Shown here piece by piece: positions 1-5,351 of a stretch of 5,703 nt of DNA. A model generated the notes under the pieces. It was not told the DNA's origin, did no database searches, and saw nothing but the letters and a program-made list of their open reading frames with translations. How positions within the stretch are numbered: position 1 is the first letter of the stretch; each line of letters opens with the position of its first letter. Source of the stretch: Desulfobacteraceae bacterium. Its GTDB lineage: Bacteria; Desulfobacterota; DSM-4660; Desulfatiglandales; Desulfatiglandaceae. Where the stretch lies: contig DSCZ01000557.1 of NCBI GenBank assembly GCA_011048855.1, forward strand, positions 1 through 5,703, in the 5' to 3' direction. The translations under genes and the position numbers were made by a program.

Positions 1-1140
1 ATAGCGCTGGTCGGGATTGTACGCCCAGGCTTCCATGGCGAGCCCCTTCTGGACGATCTCCCTGGTCAGTCTGGCGCTTCGTCCGTGGCTCAACACCATG
101 GTGAGCGCATCCAGGGCAAAAAAATCGTCGCTTCCAATCGGGGCCCCATGAAAACCCATCCGCACGAGCGGGCTCCGAGCCCCTTTCAAATACCGTATCG
201 ATCTTCTCGGTCCCTCCTGCCGGGGCTCGCCTGTCACCTTTTCGGGAGCCCTGGAACCACGTGGATAACGGCCGAAGTATGTCTGCGCCAAACGCTTCGC
301 CTCCTCCAGCCTCACATTCCCGACCAGCACACATACGGCGTTTGAAGGGTTATAGAAGATTTCGTGAAACTTTTTTGCATCCGTGGTGTTGTAGTATTCC
401 ATGTCCGCCCGCCAGCCGATGACCGGATTTCGGTATGGATGGGCCGTGTATGCCGTAGCATAGAGATCCAGCCAGGCGGCGCCGGACGGGTTGTTTACGT
501 AACGGAACGCCCATTCCCGCTGGACGACTTCCTTCTCGACATAAAATTCCCTCCAGGCCGGCTCGAAGATCTGTTCACTCGCGATCGAAAACCATTGCTC
601 CAGCATATCCGAAGGAATCGAAACCATGTACTGGGTTTCATCCTGGGACGTAAACGCATTCACACCCACCGCCCCGTTTTTTTCGAGCTGCGAAGAAAAG
701 GCCTGTGGAACGTATATCTCCTGCACCTTCCTGCGGAGTCGCTCCATTTCTTCCCGTTTTTGACGAATCAACTCCCTGTCCGGGTTCCTTGAAAGCTGCT
801 CGCGCAATATCACCTGGTAGGTGTCCTCAATGCGCCGCTGCAGATCCCGGTCGAGATCCGGGTCGGTGGTTCCGAAATTCATCGTCCCTTTGAACATCAT
901 GTGCTCCAGCATGTGGGCGATGCCGGTTTTGCCGAAATCCTCCAGCGCGGATCCGGCCCTGATCGAGAGCCTGCACGCCACCTGGGGAGTTGTATCCCGC
1001 TCCACCACAAGGAACAGCATACCGTTTTCCAGGGTGAATTCCTTCACGTCCACAGACAGCGCGTGAACAGGCAATATCGCGGTAAACAACAATACCGAAC
1101 ATGCAAAAAGTACCGAAAACAACCCTTTGAAAAAGCGCAT
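1..1140 (-). CDS. M16 family zinc peptidase (insulinase/pitrilysin type), secreted; 3' part cut by window edge
   Basis: The first 380 residues are visible and the frame stays open to the left edge, so the C-terminal part is missing. The first 27 residues look like a Sec signal peptide: a basic MRFFK start, a hydrophobic core, and a likely cleavage after VHA. The protein would therefore act in the periplasm or at the cell surface. The inverted M16 zinc motif HxxEH is present as HMLEH at residues 76-80. The third zinc ligand fits E209 in EKEVVQRE (pattern ExxxVxxE, with E202). About 129 residues separate H80 from E209, against roughly 77 in E. coli pitrilysin; the extra length is a charged, probably helical insert near residues 95-150. 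The motif NAFTSQDETQY (161-171) and the following domain are typical of M16 proteins. The start at 1140 has AGGAGT 5 nt upstream. The gene is 163 bp downstream of arsM and has no evident arsenic role. The family call is secure; the substrate is unknown. Confidence 0.93.
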   Translation of the reverse strand, partial: MRFFKGLFSVLFACSVLLFTAILPVHALSVDVKEFTLENGMLFLVVERDTTPQVACRLSIRAGSALEDFGKTGIAHMLEHMMFKGTMNFGTTDPDLDRDLQRRIEDTYQVILREQLSRNPDRELIRQKREEMERLRRKVQEIYVPQAFSSQLEKNGAVGVNAFTSQDETQYMVSIPSDMLEQWFSIASEQIFEPAWREFYVEKEVVQREWAFRYVNNPSGAAWLDLYATAYTAHPYRNPVIGWRADMEYYNTTDAKKFHEIFYNPSNAVCVLVGNVRLEEAKRLAQTYFGRYPRGSRAPEKVTGEPRQEGPRRSIRYLKGARSPLVRMGFHGAPIGSDDFFALDALTMVLSHGRSARLTREIVQKGLAMEAWAYNPDQRY

Positions 1141-1303
1141 CCTTTACTCCTGACTGTAATTTTTTGTTTTATTCAGGATAATACAGGGTGAGGCGCCCTA
1201 CAACCTGCAACCGGATAACGGGCCAAAAAATAATAATCGAACTCCAAACTTATCAAGCCGTTTTTACCGAGCCTGAATTCAGTATCGTGGACCATCGAAC
1301 AAA

Positions 1304-2104
1304 CTACAACGGCTTTTCCGCCACAATGTCTGCTGATGCAACAAAATTTTCGGCACCGCTGCCAGGGAACCAACCACTTACCAGCTCTTTGCTGTATGCT
1401 TTCAGGTCGATTTTAACATTTCGAAATCCTGCCTCCTCCAGAAGGCTTCGAACCCGCTCCACGTGTTCAGCGCCCGCAATGCACCCTGTGATCAATGCCG
1501 CCTGTTCTCGAAAGGAATCCGGCATCTCGGCCGTGGCCACAACGTCTGAAACAAACAGTCGACCCCCCGGCCTTAAAACGCGGTAGGCATTTTCGAACAC
1601 CAATTTTTTCTCGGGTGACAGGTTGATGACGCAATTGGAGATAATCACATCCACGCTGTTGTCGGACACCGGTGGATTCTCAATCTCCCCCAGGCGGAAC
1701 TCGACGTTTGTCACACCCATTTTCGCCGCGTTCTCCCGAGCTTTGGACAGCATCTCAGGGGTCATATCCACCCCGATGACGCGGCCCTTGTCACCAACCT
1801 TTCCGGCTGCAAGAAAACAGTCGAAACCACCCCCACTGCCCAGGTCCAGCACAACGTCACCCGGCTTGATCTCCCCGATGGCTGTCGGATTGCCGCAGCC
1901 CAGGCCGAGATTGGCGCCTTCAACGGTACTGCCCAATTCTTCCTGGGAGTAGCCCATGATCTGATTAACCATTTCCATGTTGCCACCGGAGCCGCAGCAA
2001 CCGGAATCCCTTTCCGTCCGGCAGCCACAGCCTGTGCCGGTCGCTGCATGTGCATATCGGTCTCTTACCATCCGGCGTTGAATATCAGGACGCTCTTTTT
2101 TCAT
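1304..2104 (-). CDS. arsM: arsenite S-adenosylmethionine methyltransferase ArsM
   Basis: This 266-residue cytosolic enzyme methylates As(III) with S-adenosylmethionine, giving methylated and possibly volatile arsenicals. The SAM-binding motif I is LDLGSGGGFD (86-95), followed by the acidic strand end GVDMT (111-115). Three cysteines match those that bind As(III) in characterised ArsM: C70 in LGCGNP, C158 in SNCVINL and C208 in TGCIAGA. C96 in FDCF matches another conserved position. An extra cluster lies in the N-terminal tail (C26, C28, C36, C37). A longer reading frame begins at 2140 and overlaps the end of acr3. I prefer the ATG at 2104 because GGAGG lies 6 nt upstream of it, whereas 2140 has no good ribosome binding site. 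The gene is 23 nt after acr3 and is the last gene of the arsR-acr3-arsM unit. I see no clear intrinsic terminator after its stop. Confidence 0.95.
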   Translation of the reverse strand: MKKERPDIQRRMVRDRYAHAATGTGCGCRTERDSGCCGSGGNMEMVNQIMGYSQEELGSTVEGANLGLGCGNPTAIGEIKPGDVVLDLGSGGGFDCFLAAGKVGDKGRVIGVDMTPEMLSKARENAAKMGVTNVEFRLGEIENPPVSDNSVDVIISNCVINLSPEKKLVFENAYRVLRPGGRLFVSDVVATAEMPDSFREQAALITGCIAGAEHVERVRSLLEEAGFRNVKIDLKAYSKELVSGWFPGSGAENFVASADIVAEKPL

Positions 2105-2110
2105 TTCATT

Positions 2111-2115
2111 CCTCC
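2111..2115 (-). promoter_or_regulatory. ribosome binding site that decides the arsM start
   Basis: GGAGG on the minus strand is 6 nt upstream of the ATG at 2104. It lies inside the short gap after the acr3 stop codon, which supports the shorter ArsM over the in-frame ATG at 2140. Confidence 0.75.
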
Positions 2116-2127
2116 GGAAAAAGTCCT

Positions 2128-3288
2128 TCAAGTCGGGCATTTCACATATTTTCCGTGCCCTTTATGGGTAGCCTTGAACCAGTGATTCGTACGCAGGCAC
2201 ACCTTGACCAGCATCAACATCACGGGAACCTCGATCAGCACCCCGACCACCGTTGCCAGGGCCGCTCCGCTCGAAAGGCCGTAGAGCATCGTCGCGGTCG
2301 CGATGGCGACCTCGAAATGGTTCGATGCGCCTATCATCGCCGAGGGAGCCGCGTCCTCATAGCTGAATTTTAGCAGTTTCGCGACCCCGTAAGTGATGGC
2401 GAAGATCAAGACCGTCTGGATGAACAGCGGGATCGCGATCCAGAGGATGGTCAGGGGGTTTGCGATGATTGTTTCACCCTTAAAGCTGAACAGCAGAACC
2501 AGCGTGCCCAGCAGCGCGATGATGGAAACCGGCGGAAGAACGTGCAGGAACTTCGATGCGAACCACTCAGGCCCCTTGACGCGAAGAAGCCACTTACGGC
2601 TGTAGTAGCCGGCCACCAGCGGCAGCGCCACATAGATGCCGATGCTAAGAAGCAGCGTCTCCCACGGAACCGGCATTTCATTCACTCCCAGAAGCCAGCC
2701 GCCCAGCAGGCCGTAGAGCACCAGCATGGTAAGGGAGTTGATGGCCACCATGACCAGCGTGTGCCCCTGGTTTCCACGGGCCAGATACCCCCACATCAAC
2801 ACCATGGCCGTGCAAGGCGCGATCCCGAGGAGAATCGCCCCAGAGATGTAGGATCGGAAAAGCTCGACTTCACTCCCGCCTTTTACGAACTCGGTTCCCG
2901 GAATCAGGTCGCGGAATACATAACCCAGAAAAAATGTCGCGATGGCGAACATCGTGAACGGTTTGATCCCCCAGTTGACCGCCAGAGTCAACAGCACCGG
3001 CTTGGGGCTTTTTCCTGCGCGGAGGACTTCGGCGAAATCGATTTTCACCATGATGGGATACATCATGAAAAACAGTGCGATGGCTATGGGAATCGACACC
3101 ACCGGGGCCCCGTTGACGTAGATTGCCATTGCATCAAGCGACTGGGCGACGCCCGGGGCGACCTTTCCCAGGATTATCCCGCCGATGATGCACAAAGCGA
3201 CCCAAAGTGTCAGATATTTCTCGAAGACGTTAAGATCCTTCGGGCTGTCCGCAACAGGAGCTTCAGATTGAATTTTCCGCTCATTCAT
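2128..3288 (-). CDS. acr3: arsenite efflux transporter, ACR3 family
   Basis: This 386-residue inner-membrane carrier exports As(III) and is the main detoxification step of the cluster. It belongs to the ACR3 type (bile/arsenite/riboflavin transporter superfamily) rather than the unrelated ArsB type. About ten hydrophobic segments are visible from residue 25 to 365. The conserved transport cysteine is C159 in [12 protein letters not shown], and the conserved glutamate is E353 in LIEVPVML. Other family signatures are NWGIKPF (105-111) and SNHFEVAIA (322-330). The N-terminal ~20 residues are hydrophilic, and the C-terminal tail has two His residues and a Cys ([10 protein letters not shown]). The start at 3288 has GAGGTGA 6 nt upstream. 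The gene is 34 nt after arsR and 23 nt before arsM, so the three are almost certainly cotranscribed. The length is slightly above the usual 340-370 residues because of the N-terminal tail. Confidence 0.97.
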   Translation of the reverse strand: MNERKIQSEAPVADSPKDLNVFEKYLTLWVALCIIGGIILGKVAPGVAQSLDAMAIYVNGAPVVSIPIAIALFFMMYPIMVKIDFAEVLRAGKSPKPVLLTLAVNWGIKPFTMFAIATFFLGYVFRDLIPGTEFVKGGSEVELFRSYISGAILLGIAPCTAMVLMWGYLARGNQGHTLVMVAINSLTMLVLYGLLGGWLLGVNEMPVPWETLLLSIGIYVALPLVAGYYSRKWLLRVKGPEWFASKFLHVLPPVSIIALLGTLVLLFSFKGETIIANPLTILWIAIPLFIQTVLIFAITYGVAKLLKFSYEDAAPSAMIGASNHFEVAIATATMLYGLSSGAALATVVGVLIEVPVMLMLVKVCLRTNHWFKATHKGHGKYVKCPT

Positions 3289-3322
3289 TATCTGTCACCT
3301 CGTTTTTTCTCCCTATATCGAC

Positions 3323-3697
3323 TCATGCCCCCATGCACTTGCGGCGTTCTCTCTGCGTCCTGCACAGCACATCGGGCTCACTCGCAAGAATGGTCTTCAA
3401 CTTATCCCTGTCCGCGGCCATTTCAGCTGAACGGCCGACGGTATTCTCGAGCCAACGGTGAAGCAGCGAGGGAAATTTCTCCGAAAGGCGGTAGTGCACC
3501 CAGCGTGCGTCTTTCCTGCTTTTCACCAGGCCCGCATTTTGTAAAACGCTCATATGCCTCGACACGGTCGCAGTGGCAACTCCAAGAAGCTCGGTGATCT
3601 GGCAGACACAGAGCTCGTCGAAGGCGGTCAAGGCCATGACCACCCGCAAGCGGTTTCCGTCCGCCAGTGCCTTTGTAATGTTCACAGTTTGTTCCAT
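3323..3697 (-). CDS. arsR: ArsR-family arsenite-responsive repressor
   Basis: This 124-residue winged-helix dimer represses the ars promoter and should leave DNA when it binds As(III). The helix-turn-helix covers about residues 34-58 (ITELLGVATATVSRHMSVLQ is its core), followed by the wing around KSRKDARWVHYRL. The metal box ELCVCQI holds C30 and C32, as in E. coli ArsR, but the third E. coli cysteine of the ELCVCDLC box is missing. Two cysteines in the basic tail (C112 and C121, in LCRTQRERRKC) could supply the third sulfur ligand. The start at 3697 has GGTGGG 5 nt upstream. A strong promoter and a dyad lie immediately upstream, and acr3 follows after 34 nt, so autorepression of arsR-acr3-arsM is the expected circuit. 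The family is certain; arsenite specificity is inferred from the CxC box and the neighbours. Confidence 0.95.
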   Translation of the reverse strand: MEQTVNITKALADGNRLRVVMALTAFDELCVCQITELLGVATATVSRHMSVLQNAGLVKSRKDARWVHYRLSEKFPSLLHRWLENTVGRSAEMAADRDKLKTILASEPDVLCRTQRERRKCMGA

Positions 3698-3715
3698 AGC
3701 AGCCCACCAATTGTA

Positions 3716-3729
3716 TGTTTAGCTAATCA
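3716..3729. promoter_or_regulatory. candidate ArsR operator (imperfect dyad)
   Basis: On the minus strand the site reads TGATTAGCTAAACA. It is symmetric at 12 of 14 positions, with a perfect 8-bp core TTAGCTAA. It lies about 10 nt downstream of the -10 box, over the expected first transcribed bases and before the arsR ribosome binding site, where a bound repressor would block initiation. The assignment to ArsR rests on position and symmetry, not on a proven consensus. Confidence 0.5.
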
Positions 3730-3739
3730 ACTATGGAAT

Positions 3740-3768
3740 AAAATAAGCCCCCGGCTTCTGGATGTCAA
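3740..3768 (-). promoter_or_regulatory. sigma70-type promoter of arsR-acr3-arsM
   Basis: On the minus strand, TTGACA (3768 to 3763) is followed by a 17-nt spacer and TATTTT (3745 to 3740). The -35 is a perfect consensus and the spacing is ideal. Transcription should start near 3733, giving a leader of about 36 nt before the arsR ATG at 3697. This places arsR-acr3-arsM under its own control, separate from the genes to the right. Confidence 0.78.
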
Positions 3769-3781
3769 GAACAAGTTTTAT

Positions 3782-3837
3782 CCTGAAACGGAGCGTGTCC
3801 CCTCCCACCGGTTACGGCCGGTCGGGGTAGGGTCAGG
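3782..3837. repeat. GC-rich imperfect inverted repeat between the two ars units
   Basis: The inner stem pairs ACCGG (3807-3811) with CCGGT (3818-3822) around a 6-nt loop. It is extended by CCC (3804-3806) and GGG (3824-3826) with one bulged base. An outer pair, CCTGA (3782-3786) and TCAGG (3833-3837), encloses it. No T-run follows on either strand, so it is not a standard intrinsic terminator. It lies after the upstream unit and just before the arsR promoter, so it could limit read-through or act on the 3' end of that RNA. Function is not established. Confidence 0.4.
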
Positions 3838-3849
3838 TTAGAAGAATCA

Positions 3850-4020
3850 TCACCGAGATGGTGGTTCATGCGGAGAGTTCCGCTGAAAGAACGTCGCGTG
3901 CATTTTCAAACGGCTTCGGGGCGGCACACTCCCCACCGATTTGACTTTGCCGTTGATGATGAGAGCCGGGGTCCCCATGACGCCGTAGCTTCCGATCTCT
4001 TTTATATCCCGCACTTCGAA
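3850..4020 (-). pseudogene. truncated small thioredoxin (TM0996/MTH895-type, Thioredoxin_3), N-terminal half lost
   Basis: A 56-residue open stretch on the minus strand reads as the C-terminal half of a small redox-active thioredoxin. The stretch DIKEIGSYGVMGTPALIING contains the TP cis-proline motif of the fold, and it is followed by GKVKSVGSVPPRSRLK. Intact members are about 75-80 residues and begin with a GxGCxxC redox motif. Here that half is absent: directly upstream the DNA codes for the end of the DUF4405 protein in another frame, and an in-frame stop near 4072 leaves no plausible ATG start. The last ~17 residues (from MHATFF) do not resemble the usual WL-type ending, so the 3' end may also have decayed. 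Such proteins commonly neighbour arsC and CcdA-like genes, so this was probably the redox partner of the upstream unit. The homology call is from memory of the family and is fairly confident. Loss of function is inferred from the missing cysteines. Confidence 0.78.
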
Positions 4021-4021
4021 A

Positions 4022-4864
4022 TCATTGCATAAGCTGGTACAGCTCCGTCGGGGACACTCCCGATTTTTCGGCTACGGCCTTCATCTTATCACCCGGCTTT
4101 GCCGAAACGCCCTTTTCCGCCAGCTTCTTGAAGACCGCCTTTTCATCGAGGTTGAATCTTTCAATGACCTCTGCCAGGGTCAGTTTCCCCAATCCTGCCG
4201 TGGCTTCCGCCGGGGCGGCGTCCTGGTGCACGGTTCCTTCAGGTACCACCGTTTTCTCAGACGTTTCCGGCTCGCCGGCCGTCTTCATGATCGTGTAGAT
4301 CTGCTGGGGAGAAATTCGGTTTTTTTCGGCAATGTCCTTCAGGGTCTCCGATTCGCTTTCGAACACTATCCCGGCATCCCTGAGCCCGGCCATGGCCCGG
4401 TCCAGATCGAGCCCGGTTCTCGAGACGAAAGCTTTCAGGCTTGAGACCTCCGCGCCCCCGAACGGCCGGGAGCCGTATTTCGCCTCGGCTGCGTTTTTTA
4501 CCGATTCACTGAAGTCCAGCACCCACGAAAAAGGCGGCACCGGATGGTAGGAACCGGCGATGCAGACAATCGTCACAATCAGTGCAATGTTGAACTCCCG
4601 AGTAAAAACTTTTATCCGCTTCACCTTGTTTTTGAGATAAGAGGTTATGGGCTTCCAGTTGTAGTAAATATGCAGAAATATCGCCAGCAGGAAAAGAACC
4701 CCGACAATCACATGCTGATCACTCCAGTGGTCCTTGGTGAGCCCCATCACCCGCCACACCGCCCAATCGGCCACCCGCCCGTGGGGCGCAATATAGAGAA
4801 CAACACTGTTTACAACCAGTACGATAAAGGACAAGAGCGCGACAAGAGATGTTATTTTTCGCAT
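4022..4864 (-). CDS. DUF4405-type three-helix membrane protein with two C-terminal repeats
   Basis: This 280-residue protein is predicted to sit in the inner membrane. Three hydrophobic segments lie at about residues 4-26, 49-70 and 91-106. The stretch around DHWSDQHVIVGVLFLLAIFLH and the following IYYNWKP matches the DUF4405 pattern seen in Desulfobacterota. Histidines H46, H51, H65 and H107 lie at or near membrane segments and could bind heme, as in small cytochrome b-like proteins, but this is not shown. The soluble C-terminal part contains two related units of about 51 residues (142-193 and 229-279). Each ends in an AEK...SP...Y..M pattern, and an acidic, Ala/Pro/Thr-rich linker joins them. 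The ATG at 4864 has AGGAG 6 nt upstream. The ATG at 4870 overlaps the arsC stop as ATGA, but it abuts that AGGAG and is less likely. The gene ends one base before the thioredoxin remnant. Its role in arsenic handling is unknown; a redox or electron-transfer role is only suggested by context. Confidence 0.8.
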   Translation of the reverse strand: MRKITSLVALLSFIVLVVNSVVLYIAPHGRVADWAVWRVMGLTKDHWSDQHVIVGVLFLLAIFLHIYYNWKPITSYLKNKVKRIKVFTREFNIALIVTIVCIAGSYHPVPPFSWVLDFSESVKNAAEAKYGSRPFGGAEVSSLKAFVSRTGLDLDRAMAGLRDAGIVFESESETLKDIAEKNRISPQQIYTIMKTAGEPETSEKTVVPEGTVHQDAAPAEATAGLGKLTLAEVIERFNLDEKAVFKKLAEKGVSAKPGDKMKAVAEKSGVSPTELYQLMQ

Positions 4865-4866
4865 TT

Positions 4867-5313
4867 TCATCTCCTTTTTTTATCCTCCGGTTCGTCCGAA
4901 AGGTTTTCGATAAAGTTTTTTATCTGGGCCCGCACCCGGCGGTAATGGCCCATGGCCTCTTCCTCGTTCGCGGCGTTTTGGGCGAGCACGGGAGGGTCCT
5001 CGAAACCCCTGTGAATCAGCCTCGTTTTGGCAGGAAAATACGGGCAGGCCTCACGGGCATTGTCGCAAAGCGTCACCACGTAGTCGAACTCCATCGTCCC
5101 GAGGTCAGCCACATCCTTCGATTTCTGCCCCGAGATATCGATCCCGACCTCACGCATGGCTTTAACGGCCCTGGCGTCAACCCCTTTGGGTTCCACCCCG
5201 GCGGAAAAGAGCTCGAAAATTTCCGATTGCAGACGCCGGGTCCAGCCCTCGGCCATCTGGCTTCGGCATGAATTGCCGGTGCATAAAAACAGGACACGTT
5301 TTTTTTCGGTCAT
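4867..5313 (-). CDS. arsC: arsenate reductase ArsC, thioredoxin-coupled (low-molecular-weight phosphatase fold)
   Basis: This 148-residue cytosolic enzyme reduces arsenate to arsenite for export. It is of the Staphylococcus aureus pI258 / Bacillus subtilis type rather than the glutaredoxin-dependent E. coli R773 type. The P-loop CTGNSCRS places the nucleophile at C11 and the oxyanion-binding Arg at R17. The relay pair is C83 and C90 in TLCDNAREACPYF, matching C82 and C89 of the pI258 enzyme with a one-residue shift. D106 in FEDPP is the expected general acid. All three redox cysteines are therefore present, and recycling should need thioredoxin. The reading frame is open further upstream to 5451, but that part overlaps the ccdA-like gene. 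The ATG at 5313 has a GGAGGGAGAGG purine stretch just upstream and gives the normal family length. The gene lies 38 nt after the ccdA-like gene, and its stop touches the next start. Confidence 0.96.
   Translation of the reverse strand: MTEKKRVLFLCTGNSCRSQMAEGWTRRLQSEIFELFSAGVEPKGVDARAVKAMREVGIDISGQKSKDVADLGTMEFDYVVTLCDNAREACPYFPAKTRLIHRGFEDPPVLAQNAANEEEAMGHYRRVRAQIKNFIENLSDEPEDKKRR
4871..4875 (-). promoter_or_regulatory. ribosome binding site that decides the DUF4405 gene start
   Basis: AGGAG on the minus strand lies within the last codons of arsC. It is 6 nt from the ATG at 4864 but directly adjacent to the ATG at 4870, so the downstream start is preferred. Coupled reinitiation at 4870 through the ATGA overlap cannot be excluded; the two proteins differ by only two residues. 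Confidence 0.65.
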
Positions 5314-5351
5314 TGTCCTCTCCCTCCGCTGCGGGTTAAATTTAGAGAGCG

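Noticed and set aside
364..792. A 142-codon plus-strand open frame at the left
   Set aside because: It lies wholly opposite the M16 peptidase, whose motifs are intact on the minus strand.
1227..1256. Possible promoter for the M16 gene: TTGATA, 18 nt, TATTTT on the minus strand
   Set aside because: Both boxes are weak and the region is AT-rich, so such a match is likely by chance. A promoter somewhere in 1141-1303 is plausible but I cannot place it.
1273..1282. Perfect 10-bp palindrome CTGAATTCAG after arsM
   Set aside because: It has no loop, no following T-run and no second copy, so I cannot support a terminator or an operator.
2542..3597. A 351-codon open frame on the plus strand, opposite acr3 and arsR
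   Set aside because: It is antisense to two well-recognised genes. Its composition (rich in His, Arg, Gln and Asp) is that of a shadow frame, and I recognise no domain.
3852..3910. Alternative reading of the thioredoxin tail in another frame (PFENARDVLSAELSA then stop)
   Set aside because: It looks protein-like and could mean a frameshift, but the frame containing VPPRSRLK fits the family up to that point, and I cannot tell decay from chance without an alignment.
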